Shown piece by piece: positions 22,201 to 34,770 of a stretch of 64,000 nt of DNA. The stretch covers positions 124,001 through 188,000 of the forward strand of contig JAGVSM010001006.1 of the NCBI GenBank assembly GCA_022494885.1, written 5' to 3'. The position numbers were made by a program, and so were the translations under genes. Position 1 is the first letter of the stretch. Each line of letters opens with the position of its first letter. Source of the DNA: Micrasema longulum. Its lineage: Eukaryota > Arthropoda > Insecta > Trichoptera > Brachycentridae. The notes under the pieces are model-generated. The model was given only the letters and a program-made list of their open reading frames with translations. It did not search any database and had not been told where the DNA came from.

Positions 22201-25200
22201 TTAATGTTATTATTTATTTTACGTTTTTTTAAGTAAAAAAAATGCTTAGCAAAAGTTAGTGGAATAATCAATACCAAAAGATTCTTCATGGTTTGACCCG
22301 GCCGTTTCTGTGATGTAACCGACGTTAATTTATATCTCAGAAACTACTATGAAAATAACCACGATTTTTTTTGTAATTTTGAGGAAAAAAAAAAAGATAA
22401 TTTTTAATTAAATGCTTTGTCTATCAGGATCTCCAAAAATTTATAAAATATAAAGTAACCTAAGACAAATATACAAAAAAATCATTTAAGAGAAATAGAT
22501 GTAATCTAATTAGACCACTAAGAAAGGCATACACATAAACACATCCTTTTGTTGTAACACAATTAAATAATATGTATGATTTTTATTTAGAAACTTTGCT
22601 GGTCTGTCTTTAAACTATAATTTTTTTATATAATGTTATTATATCACTATCGACTATTTGTTTATTTAAAATAAATAAATATTGTTTAAATTAAAAGAAA
22701 AATGACAGTAATTATCAAGCGACCATTTCCTATCTTCGCGTTACCATAAAGTGACTCAAGGGAGGTTTTTCCTACCGCATGTTAAATGTTAGAGAAAATC
22801 TAACATTTATTTTATTTACTGACATTAATGGTAAATGCTGAATACATATTTGACATCAAATTATCAAAATATAAATCAAACGAAAAGTAAGGTAAACTTC
22901 CGTAGATTAACTCCGCAAATTTATTTATCCAGAATATTAAATTGACTCTCTCAAATTTCTGGTATCTTTACCGAATCTTGGCGGATATGCCGCGCTAACT
23001 TTGTACGTGTATTTGTACTGTTTTGAACGATGCAGAAGTTGAAAAGGTAGGGTTGAACATTTCTCATAGTCAATACACAGGAGCATTGGGCCAACTAGAG
23101 TATTAACTTGGCAGAAACCGAATAAACATTTAATAGAGAATCCTACGCTAGGTACAGTATGCGATGTTTTATTTTCCATTGGGGAAACGAAGGTTTATTC
23201 CCATAAATAAAATTCACGCAGAAAATACCGCACATACATAATACGTAAAAGAATATACAAACGGTGGAACCACTCTTGATACAATTTCACATATGTGGTG
23301 GTGCATTAGGTTCTCACAATGGCACAATTTATTTAGAAATATTTTCAAGCCTTAAAACAAGCTGATTTTTACAACAATAAAAAGTCAATTGCTATTTATA
23401 TTTGATTATAACTGTAATTTTTAGAATAAAACCTATGATTCACGTTTAAAAAGGATTTTACCATAGTTTTTTACGTGTACAACACCATTTTTGTGTAAAA
23501 ACGTGTCGAAAATGTAAATACTCAATTAAATTAATAAATATATTATCATTAAGTTGATGAAACAATCGAAAAGACACAAAATACTTACAGGTAATCAAAA
23601 TCAAAACCTAATATCATTTTACCTTTAATTAATTATAATGAACGATAATTTTAAATGTAAAACGTGATTGATCAAAAAAGAGTACCATGTTGAGTGACAT
23701 TTTACCCTGTCCAATATTTCAAAGAAAACGTCTCTTGACTAAAAGAATGAATAATTTATTAAATTTGATGCTATGATTTTAGTAATATAAGAAACATTAT
23801 CCGTAAAGTAGCTAAATACCAGAAATAAATCAAATATGTTTAATAGAGTAATAAAAAAATAAAACTTGAAATATTTTATTTTTTAGTTCATATTTTAACG
23901 ACTTTTTAACATAGCGAAAGCAGATAAAAAAATCACCTCACTTATAAATATCTAAGTAGAACATGAACAGAACTATTCTGGTTCTCACTTTTTGTCAAAC
24001 ATGCCCATCAAAATTTTAAACTTAATTAAAAAGACTTAATTATTAGTTATGTTTAATTTCAATGTCGTTTAACGCGGTACCCAATTTAAATGTTTAAATT
24101 GCGTTACCAAGAATATTGTATTATATTCTGGAGACCATTAAGTAGTCTCATGGAAGACTGTAAAATAAAAAAAAACAGGAATTTATAAAAATACTACATT
24201 GATACTATAAAGCAAATTTAAGTTTTACATGCTATGTATAGTGTGTAAATGTTAATAATTGACATCTTAATAAATTATTGAAGTAAAAAAATTGCTTGAA
24301 AACCCACCCAAGTCTTCAGGCTAACACCGGGTCGTTTGATTATTAGTAATAGTTAAAAATCAAAAATAACTGTCTAAAAAAGTATATATAAAAAATTCTA
24401 CTATTGCTTTCATCGAAGTCAAATTAAAACAGGTTTTTGAAACAACAGTATTCAGAGTTGATATTGCGTTGACTGAGGAACAGCGTGACTTTATTTCTGA
24501 GCCTTTGAGAAGAAATATCGAGGAGAATGATAATTATAATGAGTATATTTAAGAAGTTATATATACATGTATCATAAACATACTTTAAATGTAATGCTTG
24601 ATTTTTGCAAAATACAGTTTATTATCATAAACAATATTTTGAAGTGTCAGTTCAGTAATTAAATTTTTCTGCCATGCTTACAAAATGTAGTACTTAACCG
24701 CCTTGAAATCGGACGATGGCGAACTACCTTTGATACTACAACTGTACAAACCGTGATCAACAATAAAATCAATGAGGATGTTATAGGCAGTTATAAAGTG
24801 GATCGTCAATTTGGCGTAAGTGCTTTATAGTATATTTTTACAATGACCGTTCGCTTCAAGGTATATTTCTTATGGCATTTTGTGATTTTTATTTAAAACA
24901 TTCACAACTCCCGTAGTATATTTTTTATTCCAATGTGATATATGTTTATTTACAATATTTTGACCATAATTCATAATGATTAATTATAAAACCATATAAT
25001 TTAATTAATTGTAATGCCAAAGGGTAATCACTGTTTTAAATAATGAACAAATCCAGACCTGGGGAATTCCGTTTATTTAATTATAACGTGGCCATTAAAA
25101 AAAATACTTTTACTTGTGTAGGTACATGATTAAGATGGAATCTGTTACAAAATTATTTATTTTAGGATTTTTTTATATTTTTTTAGGTAAACAGATAGTA

Positions 25201-25499
25201 TGTACACAAATATTGCCAATTTCTTTGTATATTAGTGTAAGACACTCATGCACACACCAAAAAATTCTTTACGCTTAATACAATAATTTAAATTATGTTC
25301 AATATAATCAATGTAAAAGAAATGAAATGAAAAAATATGTATATAATAATAAAATTTACTATCTATATTCAAATTTTGAAAATTACGTCCAATCTTTCCC
25401 ACGAAGCAGTTACTTATGATGCTGATTAAGATTTCGAATTTATGTTATCAATTGACTGTCGAAACCATTTTAAGATTGGATGAGATGACCGCTTTTCTG
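22201..25499. other. Long stretch with no confirmed gene
   Basis: AT-rich. 22930-23180 is a somewhat GC-richer block with a motif-less minus frame. 24370-24551 and 24680-24829 are two plus frames without ATG that look more protein-like than their surroundings (see findings). The rest holds nothing recognisable. Confidence 0.35.
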
Positions 25500-25700
25500 C
25501 AAAGTGTTCTTCTTCTTTTTTTTCTTTAGCCTTATTAACTTATTATCTCCACCTTGGATAAAAGCCTCTTCCAAACGTCTTCATTCCTTCCTATCACCCG
25601 CTTTGATCATCTACGTTTTACCGGCAATAGAGGCAATGTCATCGACCCTCTTTTCTGTGACTTTCCAACACTTCTTTTGTTTGCCACGTTTTGCAAAGTG
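25500..25700 (-). mobile_element. LINE 3' end with GAA/AAG tail
   Basis: The minus strand reads KQKKCWKVTEKRVDDIASIA, GKT, stop, DRKE, stop, RRLEEAFIQGG and then AAGAAAAAAAAGAAGAAGAA. The R-W-DDI-AG-W-A-DR-EWR-LEEAF pattern followed directly by an AAG-rich tail is a common non-LTR terminus. The RTE-like copy at 25717 lies immediately beside it. Confidence 0.65.
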
Positions 25701-25716
25701 TTGAACATGAAAAATG

Positions 25717-26640
25717 TAACAATAACAACAACAAACCATCACGCCGTTTTCCCGTAAGGGTAGGCAGAGAAGATTGAACGTAACAATATTCTATCTTTGC
25801 ATAGATATCTCGCTTCCTCTACATTCATACATCTTCTCATGCATGCGTGCCGATTATTTCGACTTTTGACATGTCCTTCTTCATATTATTTGTTGGATTT
25901 GGTCATGCCATGTCTTTCTCAATCTCCCTCTATTTTTGCATCCATCAACATTTGCATTGTAAATATTGTAAGCAGTTTTTTCGATGTCCAGTCGCTCTAC
26001 ATGTCAAAACCAGCGCAGAGCTCCTTTCTTAATTTTGTCGATAATGCTTATCTCAGCCTTACATGAAGTAAGGATCTCAATATTTGTGCATCTATCGTAA
26101 ATAGTTTTACCACACATTTGCCTGAGAGATAGAATTTTGACAGCATTCAGCCTACTTCCATCCCCTCTTTTCGAAGACCATACTTCGCTTCATTGCATCA
26201 GGGTCGGAACCAGGAATCAATTGCTGATTGCTAATTTTGCCTCTTGCGACAAACATTTATTTGTCAAGGTTGTTTTAATGCACCGTTCACTCTGTTTCCG
26301 GCACTCACCCTCCTTTAATATCTTTCTCAGTCATTCCATCCCTAGTAAACAAACTTCCCATATACACAAATTCCTCTACTTGTTTTAGTATAACTCCATT
26401 CACAGTGAGTGCACATCACATTCGATTTATCGACATTCATTAGCAAATCGCTTCCCTTGCATACATTGTAGACCTTTGTAACCAAAAATTGCAATTTTTT
26501 CTTTGTTGTTAGCAAGAAGCACGGCATCATCAGCATACAAAAGACAATTGATAGTTTAATCACTAATTTTTGCTCCCATTCTTAAAGCTTTCAGTTCTTC
26601 CATACAATTATCGATATACAAGGTTGAACAGCCATGTTGA
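25717..26640 (-). mobile_element. RTE-like LINE with (GTT)n tail (copy 2), includes RT YADD box
   Basis: The largest copy of this family here. Minus strand from about 26640: LLYADDAVLLANNKEK (YADD codons 26537-26526), then words matching the copy at 55455 such as NAVKILSLRQMCGKTI, KIKKGALRWF, NANVDGCKNRGR and RKTWHDQIQQI. It closes with CGGCGTGATGGTTTGTTGTT on the minus strand. Multiple frameshifts and stops; inactive. Confidence 0.8.
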
Positions 26641-29039
26641 CATCAATATGTCAAGCAATATGTCTACTTTACAAAGTCTGATGTATTTGTATTGTTGAAA
26701 ATTTAGAATTGCATCAAAAACTGGGGTTTAGTATTTATGCATATATTTTTAATTAAAGGAAAAAATTATTTTTAGATAACCTCAACATTCTTTATGTGGT
26801 GATATCGCCTCACCTTGCGAAATTTTTGTTTAAAATTAAGAAACATTTATTTATATTTAAGCATTGGAATTTAACTAAGTTGTCACCTTCATGGATCATG
26901 GAAACATAAAATGTAGAATTCAAATAGGTTTTGTTCTTATATTAATTTGAATAATTTTGATTTTCATTTTATTAGCTTTTTAGAGATTATTGTCCTAATA
27001 ATTTTTTGACCCTTGGAATATTCAAAACATTTGATACGATTTTTTTAAAATTCCGTTTCACAAACATTAAACATAAATTTGCAGCATTTTACATAATGAA
27101 GTATAATTTTTATGGTTAGACTATTCTTTATATTTGGTGTTTAAGAAATATTTTTATACCTGGTCAACAGCTTCACTTTTAAGTAACTCGTATAAATGTT
27201 AGTCTCTTTTTTTAAATTTATAAATTGGAATTCAAAACATCATTATTTTATTCCAAAATAACCCTGGTTCTATGCGCTTTTGTTATTTTGGTAATTTGAA
27301 ATACATTGAAATATTGTTCCTTTTTAAAAATTCGTGAAATTCGTGTCGTCGCTGAGCAATGCTGGTGAGGTGAACACAGGTAATATTTTGTCCTGGAGTT
27401 ATTTCTCAAAATTCTTTTCTTGGATGTAGTTTTTTTTGGGAGAACAAATCTTTCGAAGACAACTTTGTTTTTAGGAGCTTTGCCATTGCATTTTTTTGTC
27501 TTATAATATTAACTTATATTATGCCAAATCAATAAAAAATGTCTCATAGACTATATGAATCTGACAGAACCGTTTTTTATTCAATAATATAAATTTGTCA
27601 AAGGCCTTAATGAGATTTGGTACGTTTGGTGTATAGAAGACGATTCCTGAATATGAAATAATTTTACGACGTTCAAGCGGTATACAAAACTCCGAGGAAA
27701 TTCTTTAGTATCAGATTAATTTTTCCCCTCAGGCGAATACGATAGGTAACTGAATCAGGTCTTAAGTCAACCAATAAATTTTCTCCCAGAAATTTGAGGT
27801 GAGAATGAAAATCGATTGGTTCAATATATTAAAAATGTAAGTTGAAGAAACTGTATTGATTCCATATTGTGTCCTTTTTCATAATGTTGTATGGTGTTTT
27901 AAAAATAATTTTGATGCTTCTGCTTAAATTCTATCATTAAGGGGAGGCAGTAGGTTAGCCAGCATGCGTAAGTTGGGCATTTTATACGATTCATGATAAC
28001 ACACTTTTCGTAGGTAGATGTATTAACATAACTTCAAGTGACGCGTCGCGACGCGACGTCCGCGTCCGGTTCCGATGTTCATCTAAGACCATTTTTAAAA
28101 AAATATGTTTCCATTCGACTGAATATAAAATTATTCTTTCATTTCCAAAAATTGAGAATGTTTTAGTTAATGACAAAACAAATCTTTGGGTTTCTGGAAA
28201 AAGTTGGTAACTTTAAATTTTCAAAAAATTAGATTGATTTATATTTATTTACTGGCATCAAACAATCTTTGTTTAAAAATGGAAAAAAAAGGCAGTGTTT
28301 TTTAAATAAACAAAGAAATGTTTTAATAAATTCTGATTGTGGTAATATTTTAATTGTTGATTTGGGATGAGCTTTCAACTTTAAAAGTGCAATATGTCAC
28401 AATTGGTAAAATGCTATTTATCAACTTGTACAAAAAACGGACCCGACAAAATACACATAATTATTTAAGGCCCTTTACAAATAAAACAATTTATGGATCT
28501 ATTGTAGAACAATATCCGTATAATATAGTGCTACGTTCATTTTAAAAAAAAAGACCGTTCTTCCTGTATCACGTAAAATTACTTAAATATCAAAAGTAAT
28601 ACACAGAGTTATCTGAAATCTAAATCAATGTAGAATAATAATAATCTTTAAGCGAAAAACATGCGTCCCATAATAAAAAACAAAATTGACAAGAAGCGGA
28701 TAGATCCCTTGGTTTCTACATTACTTACACACATATGCATCTACTATCTGCCTGGCTGCAAGCAACTGTAAATCATTAAAAAAAAAAAATTGTACTAGGA
28801 AAAAGACCATTCAATTTCAGTTTACATAGATGCAAATTTAAATATATATATTTGTATATTCTTTTTCTCCATGACAATGTCCCAACTCACTGCCTAAGTT
28901 TGCTGTTGATGTCTGCTATTCTCGTTCTCAGTCTTCTGGGTGTCATTTCATCTAGTTCATTTCTCTGCAGGATATATATTTATACATAGGTCCCCGAAAA
29001 GGATTAATCAAAAAAATTTCAAATTACGGAAAGTCATTA
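26641..29039. other. Long AT-rich stretch, no gene recognised
   Basis: A striking CpG cluster at 28041-28068 (ACGCGTCGCGACGCGACG) stands out. 28890-28975 on the minus strand reads NELDEMTPRRLRTRIADINS, possibly a retroelement scrap. Nothing else identified. Confidence 0.35.
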
Positions 29040-29320
29040 CCCCATCCATTACGGTAATTTAAAAAGCGGGCAAGAATTTCGTTCACTTGTAATAGAAATT
29101 CCTTTCTGACCTTCCGCCACGTCACGCGATACTCCAATCGGAAATCTTTTTTGTCGATCATTAATCCGCGGCATTATTCCCAAAATTAAGTCGTCTAAAA
29201 AATACATTGAGATCCTTATAAAAGCCGTTGAGACGTATAATCCTTTATCTTTCAAATTCGTAATGGCCTTAAAATGAAATAAAAACTTTTGTGGATAACT
29301 TAAAGGGTTACTTCGCATCG
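29040..29320. other. Higher-complexity block, unassigned
   Basis: GC-richer than its flanks, with a minus frame of 89 codons (29318-29049) without known motifs. No repeat partner seen in the window. It could be conserved non-coding DNA. Confidence 0.25.
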
Positions 29321-29599
29321 ATGGAGTACTTCACAATTTTACTCTGTGATCTAATTTGAATTAAAATAATGTTTGCGTCCAGCATGGTTCTAATTATAAA
29401 AGAATGTTTAAATATATAATCTTGAGTCTTTAAAAATAAACAGTTTTATTTCAATTGTCTTTTATTTAAATAACTTACCTGAAATACTAACAAAACTGGA
29501 TAAGAAAAAAACAGTCAGTAAAAAAAAAATACACCAAGAGTGGTAACTCTTGAAAGTGCCTGCTTAGACAAATGCACTCGTTGGACAATAAATAAATAC

Positions 29600-29985
29600 A
29601 ACAAGATTTGAGTATGTCAAAATGCTTGCAGACTGGCTGGATTTCTTCCCTAGGGAGTAACTCAAACATTGTTGAATTAACTACCTGGTAAAAGAAGAAG
29701 TATAAAAATTGAAAAATTGTTTTCAAGCGTTACCTATTAGGTGATTTGGTTCAGCCAAATGAATCTCACCCATGTGATAAAGGTTTCAGCTCTTTTACTT
29801 CACAAAAGTCAACAGATAAAAGAGTTGAGGAAATGTAGATGTTCAAACAGGGGCAGAATGGTGAATGTTACACAGTATGTAAAGTGGCCACTTAAACCAG
29901 CCAAAACAGGTCATAAGCCCTGTAAATGCCCAGACTTCCATATTCCCTTCTCAAAAATGTTTTCCCTCTCTGTTGAAATATATTT
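29600..29985 (+). repeat. Modular repeat family, copy f (near-complete unit)
   Basis: Modules D (TTTGAGTATGTCAAAATGCT), E (TTTTCAAGCGTTACCTATTA), A (AAGGTTTCAGCTCTTTTACT), B (GGGGCAGAATGGTGAATGTT, AAAGTGGCCACTTAAACCAG) and C (CCATATTCCCTTCTCAAAAA) in order. Best reference copy for the family. Confidence 0.8.
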
Positions 29986-30053
29986 AAATAAATAAATAAG
30001 CCAAATAAATCTGAAAAGCTTAATCATGTAAGAAATTATTTGTATAAAACCTC

Positions 30054-30292
30054 TTAAGCTAGGGTTTCCTAGGACAGCGGTGTCCGTATTTTAACGGCCG
30101 TAGTGAACAGTGATGCGGTTGACAGCCGTCGCAACGGTTACTAGAGAGTGGTTTCCTATAAAAATGGTGTTGATAACACCGTTAAAAAATAAAACCACTC
30201 TCTATTCACCGCTACGACGGCTGCCTACCGCATCACCGTTCACTACGGCCGTTAAGATACGGGCACCGCTGTCCTAGGAAACCCTAGCTTTA
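30054..30292. mobile_element. Foldback MITE related to the TTAA element at 13.5 kb
   Basis: Two arms of roughly 100 bases (30058-30157 and 30189-30288) are near-perfect reverse complements: GCTAGGGTTTCCTAGGACAG at the left pairs with the right end GTCCTAGGAAACCCTAGC. Flanks are TTAA (30054-30057) and TTTA (30289-30292), a one-base-mutated TTAA duplication. The inner arms contain CGGCCGTAGTGAAC and GATGCGG. The arms would form a very stable hairpin. Confidence 0.85.
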
Positions 30293-30519
30293 CCGACTTT
30301 TTTATGTCTACCGGCTTTGAGACGTACCCGCCTCTTCGTCAGACATTAATTAGACTAACATAGAAATCCCGCTTTACACTTCTACCAAAGTATATAGTGG
30401 CACAAAAAAAAGTTTAATTGATCACCGTCATTTCTCTTTCATCATTTGTAACTATAAGGTAATCAGTCTTACGCTTTAAGTGCGTGTCAAGGAACAATGA
30501 AGTTTTGCAGTTTAAACAA

Positions 30520-30612
30520 CCTTAAAAGTAAATATTTTACGTCCACCCTGCTAGTAATTGAACCTAGAACCTCAATAATGGTAGGCGGCCGCGCCAACCA
30601 CTACACAACGAT
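30520..30612 (-). mobile_element. tRNA-derived SINE, family B head (copy 3)
   Basis: The minus strand reads GTTGTGTAGTGGTTGGCGCG, then ATTGAGGTTCTAGGTTCAATT: an A-box-like and a B-box-like element in tRNA spacing. The body is truncated. Confidence 0.6.
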
Positions 30613-30740
30613 AAAAACTTATCTTCACTCGATTTCCATATTCAGGATTATTACCTGAAAGCAGCCATCGAGTCAAAAACACTTGTTAAATTGGTACTTT
30701 GTAAAAAATATTTTATTTTTAAAAAACCAATAGCCTTAAG

Positions 30741-30850
30741 GGTTGTGGTCCCGTGGCTAGGTTGCGGGCTCACAGATCAGAGGTCCGACGTTTACTACAC
30801 TCTACCTCAACTTAAAACTCGTTGAAAATGGTCCCAAAATATATATTTGA
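30741..30850 (+). mobile_element. tRNA-derived SINE, family A (copy 2)
   Basis: GGTTGTGGTCCCGTGGCTAG, then CAGAGGTCCGACG, then ACTCGTTGAAAATGGTCCC. Abuts the family B copy that follows. Confidence 0.75.
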
Positions 30851-30857
30851 ATATGTC

Positions 30858-31125
30858 GGCCTCATAGTGTAGTGGTCAGTACGTTAGCCTACCATGTAAG
30901 AGGTTTCGTGTTCGATTTCTACATAGATGATATGAAATATTTATTTAAAAATGTGTTTTTACACTAAAATATTTCGTAGTCCCTGGACTGGACTGGCGTC
31001 TGAAGCCTAAGACTGATCGTCTTACCTTCATGTAACAAAAATGATCGAGAAATACTTCGATCAGTGAACCAATGCAGTGTCCTGTGCACCATTAGGTGCG
31101 GAAAAGGAATGATGATGATGACGAT
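30858..31125 (+). mobile_element. tRNA-derived SINE, family B (copy 4, best preserved)
   Basis: Head with TAGTGTAGTGGTCAGTACG (A box) and GTGTTCGATTTCTAC (B box). Body with GTAGTCCCTGGACTGGACTG, ACTGATCGTCTTACCTTCAT and GTGCACCATTAGGTGCGGAA. End in a GATGATGATGA microsatellite. Reference copy for family B. Confidence 0.8.
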
Positions 31126-31724
31126 GTCATTAGAATTCAAATGTTTCTTAAATATTATGTCATTTTCAAAATAATATTTTTTAAGAAAATAAATCATTTC
31201 TATAAAAAAAAAGATATTTGTCTCTGTTTATATTAACTACTCGTTATCATGCATAAAGTCTGTAAAAAAAACTTTTTTCGCTGTAATTTTATGAATTGAA
31301 TTTTAGTTTCGCAAATATTTTCAGGAGTTTGAGAACGTTAATTCCACATTAAATTAATGTTTGATTTAACATACATTCAAACAATCGCAATACATACAAA
31401 GAAACCCTACTTTGACTCGTACATAAATTATGTAGGACACATTTTATTAAGAGTTTACGTAAATTGTTTTCGTTTCAATTATTTAACGCCCTAAGGGTGA
31501 CGCTTAGTGAGATTATATTTAAGCGGGCCTACCATTTATAGAAAACAAAATTTTAGATGAACATAAATAATATAACAAAGCTTTACCCTTTGATACACGA
31601 CAACACATTTGTGTGGATTTAGATATAATAATTATCTTTTCTCATGAAATATAATTATTATTCCGATATTATTTTTTTAACAGGAATAAAGCTGTTGAGA
31701 TTATAAAAATTTTGGAACATGTTT
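31126..31724. other. AT-rich unassigned sequence
   Basis: Nothing recognised. Confidence 0.4.
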
Positions 31725-31890
31725 TTTATTTTAAGAATTTTTAAAGAATTTTTTGCAACAGGGGAAAACATTTTTGGGAAGCGAATATGGAATGATATAT
31801 GTTTTGTCCTCTCTGTTGCGTCAAATTTAGATTTTAATAAATATCAGCCTGTCTTAAAACATTTGGACATACTCAAAATATTGTTACTTA
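31725..31890. repeat. Modular repeat, copy g (inverted pair of module C)
   Basis: 31745-31790 has module C inverted (TTTGCAACAGGGGAAAACAT). 31810-31885 has modules C-D forward (TCCTCTCTGTTGCGTCAAAT, AAAACATTTGGACATACTCA). The head-to-head junction repeats that seen at 17275. Confidence 0.65.
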
Positions 31891-33189
31891 TTTATTTTTA
31901 ACATTTGAATAAACACAAAACATAAAATAAAAAATAAAAATAGTTAATTTCATATACGTTACAACCTCTCTAAGTGAGTTAATTCCTGGTATTAAGGTTG
32001 ATTTTGTCTACATTAAAAAAACAATATTTCCTATTTTAAATAATCAAACATAGGTGTGAATACTGCCTTCATAAGAAAAAAGGAAGCTTTTCGACAAAAA
32101 TCGCAAAAGTTAAATATAAGGTAATGTTCTATAAAAAAGCAAAAATCGGCGAAAAAAATATTTTAGATAAACGATATTTTAAGTTTTTTAAGCAATACCA
32201 CAGTGTAGATACGAGACAAGTTTGTATGATGATTAGAAAAAAAAAGTTGACAAACTGTCCTTTTACTTATGATTATTTACAGATTTTAATACTTCGCCTT
32301 AAGTTGACAAATACTCAAAAGTGTAATGTCTCAAATTATGACACGCAAATAGCTGCCTTGTTGCTTATAAGAGCAGTTTTATAAAAACATAATGTTTATA
32401 CATATAAATTGCGTGTTATGTTTTCTGAAATAAAAATTGAATTTTGAATTAACATGCTTATTTAGTTTTTGTCTAATTGTATTTTTAAATTATTTTAAAA
32501 AAATCTAAGATTTCGTTAAATTTGTTTTTCCAGGAAACACAAATTAAAATTACTTGGGTATCTTGAAATTCTGCAACGTTGAGTTGTAGTAATGTCATGT
32601 ATTTATTTAGATTTTTAATTTCAATTTATTTATTCATATATAATGTACATTACAAAATGGAATTTGAACACCAAGACCTTAACGTAACGAATAAAAACTC
32701 AATTCAATGCATAAATAATTAAAAAAATATAACAGTGTTATAAAATCCTAACGTTTTTCGATGACACTTTATCTACCTATATCGATGTTGATTTTTAACA
32801 AAAATCATCGCCATCGCACGAAACGATGCGATAGACCTAGCATACCTAATATATTTCTCCATTAAGCATCTTAAGTCTTTTAAGATACAGATTGTTTTGA
32901 GTTGCCTGGATTCTTGTTTTGGGGAGTCTGAAACCTTCACCTCCCCTCGTAGGATAGCGATGAATTTCATTATTACGCTGAAAAATACAAAACATGTAAT
33001 CGGGCAATAATTTATTCCGATAAACAATCAATAAGTAATTTCTCTATCTTGAATAACTTGTAGAATTGACATTCTTTTAAATACATTATCAAATTTTGAG
33101 ACACAAAGTTTTTTAAATATATAATTTTGATTAGTTCTAGAATAATGCTTTATTTTAGAAATATTTTTTTAGCAATTTAAAGAGGATGA
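31891..33189. other. Unassigned; includes a possible retroelement tail
   Basis: AT-rich. A TTTATTTATTC-containing block at 32620-32760 may be a minus-strand retroelement tail. The GC-richer 32860-32970 has only motif-less frames. Confidence 0.35.
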
Positions 33190-33680
33190 AGATTTTTTCT
33201 TTTGCATCCAACCTATGATGTCATTTCAATCAACGATGATGAATCAATCATTTCAAAGATGATGAACGGTAATTTACATTTTTTAGATTGTAGTGCTTTC
33301 TATGTTTACTTTTGTATGGGTACTATTGTGTACCATATTTACATGTATACTTATTTTTTAAACGACTAAAATTATCATTATTATAACTATTTTTTTTTTT
33401 GATACAAAAGAATTTCATAGTATTTCATATACTTATATTTTGTACCTTTTAAAGAAAAATATATATATAAATTATTTTACTTTTGAAATTTTATTTGCAC
33501 CATTGTTTAACTAATTTTTTTTATATCTAAATATGTTTTTTATTCAAAACTGCTGTCTTATATATATGATATTTATGTAAAATAAGTTCTACGCATTAAA
33601 TTGAAATGTTTATATTATTTTTAATATGTATCTTTTTAAGGTAAAAGGCACTGCGTGCCGTGTATAAATAAATAAATATG
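33190..33680 (+). repeat. Dispersed repeat D, copy 2 (inverted partner at 5480-5940)
   Basis: Same blocks as copy 1 in opposite orientation, ending AAGGCACTGCGTGCCGTG then TATAAATAAATAAATA. The tail suggests a retroelement 3' UTR on the plus strand. Confidence 0.75.
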
Positions 33681-33745
33681 ACCTGTCATCGGCTGGGTTT
33701 AATGATCACTTTATACACTGTAACATTTACCATTCTGCTTTTTGG
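33678..33745 (-). repeat. Modular repeat family, copy h (fragment)
   Basis: Inverted module B: GACCTGTCATCGGCTGGGTT, then ACTGTAACATTTACCATTCT. Confidence 0.6.
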
Positions 33746-34059
33746 TAGTTGAAATCCAAATTAATGTATATTTGCACATTACATTCTCATGCGTGCTGGT
33801 TTACTATTGAAAATTATGAAAAACGCTTGCGACATGTATTGTTAAAAAGGGGAAACTTTTTAGAGATCTGAAATATTTTCTATTGAATTAGTTTCCAAGA
33901 TGGACAAAGGTGAGAATTAAGACTGTTCTCTTAAATGGAACTACCTAAACTTCCATATTCTACTTAACGTGTTTTTTTAAATTACAAAATCACTAATCAA
34001 GTTAAAAAACCACGGCCGTGCCAAAGTAATCACGTAATTCAAGTACTGTCATGTAAACT

Positions 34060-34770
34060 TTTTGTACTTTTTTCTAAGGCACTTTATATTATTGGTCATA
34101 GCAAAGTGTCTGACCACTGAACAATGGGTGCCCATGGTATGGGTTAGGTCGCCCCAAAGGAAATTGCGAAGTTTTCCTAAACGACCGCGAAACAGGGTGA
34201 TTTTCCGGTCTGCCAGTTCTAATCCTCGTATCGTCCTTTTCAATCTGTCCCCATCTTAATACGCCACCCTTTCTCGCACTAAACACAGACATGCGGTAGG
34301 GAGAGAATATCCTGGAACGATTGTCCTTAGAACAAATACTACCGGAACTGTTTTCTCACTCAGTGCTACTTTCAGAACAAGAAGTTTGAAGAAAATTAAA
34401 TAAGGTAAAAAGTTTTTTTTTTGTTACTATTTTTCACTTCAGGTATATAAACAAAATATTTAGTATCTTGTGTCACGATAAGCTCCACAATATGACGTTT
34501 TGTCTTTGCGCGTGACATTCCTTCTCACATTATTGCAAACGCGTCCCTTCTTTTTTCGACGCAACCATTTGTCCGGGGATGTCCCGTTCTGTGGTCGGCC
34601 AGAATCCCCTCTCCACCTTCTCTGTAAGGTTCTCTTTACGCCTTCCGTCTGACAGGTGTACATGGTTCCCTTTGTTCTGTCTTGGCTCAAACCGGATTCG
34701 GACAATTCGTTCATTCGTTGCCGTGCGAGATTCCCCGCCTGTCAAAAGGCGTAGTCTCTTGCTCGGCTAA
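34060..34770. other. GC-rich block of unknown origin
   Basis: 34085-34330 and 34450-34770 are far richer in G and C and in CpG than the rest of the window, separated by a short T-rich gap. Open frames occur on both strands (for example minus 34745-34530 with IVRIRFEPRQNKGNHVHLSD), but none carries a motif I know. It could be a transposon terminal region, a decayed coding region or a foreign insertion. Confidence 0.3.
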
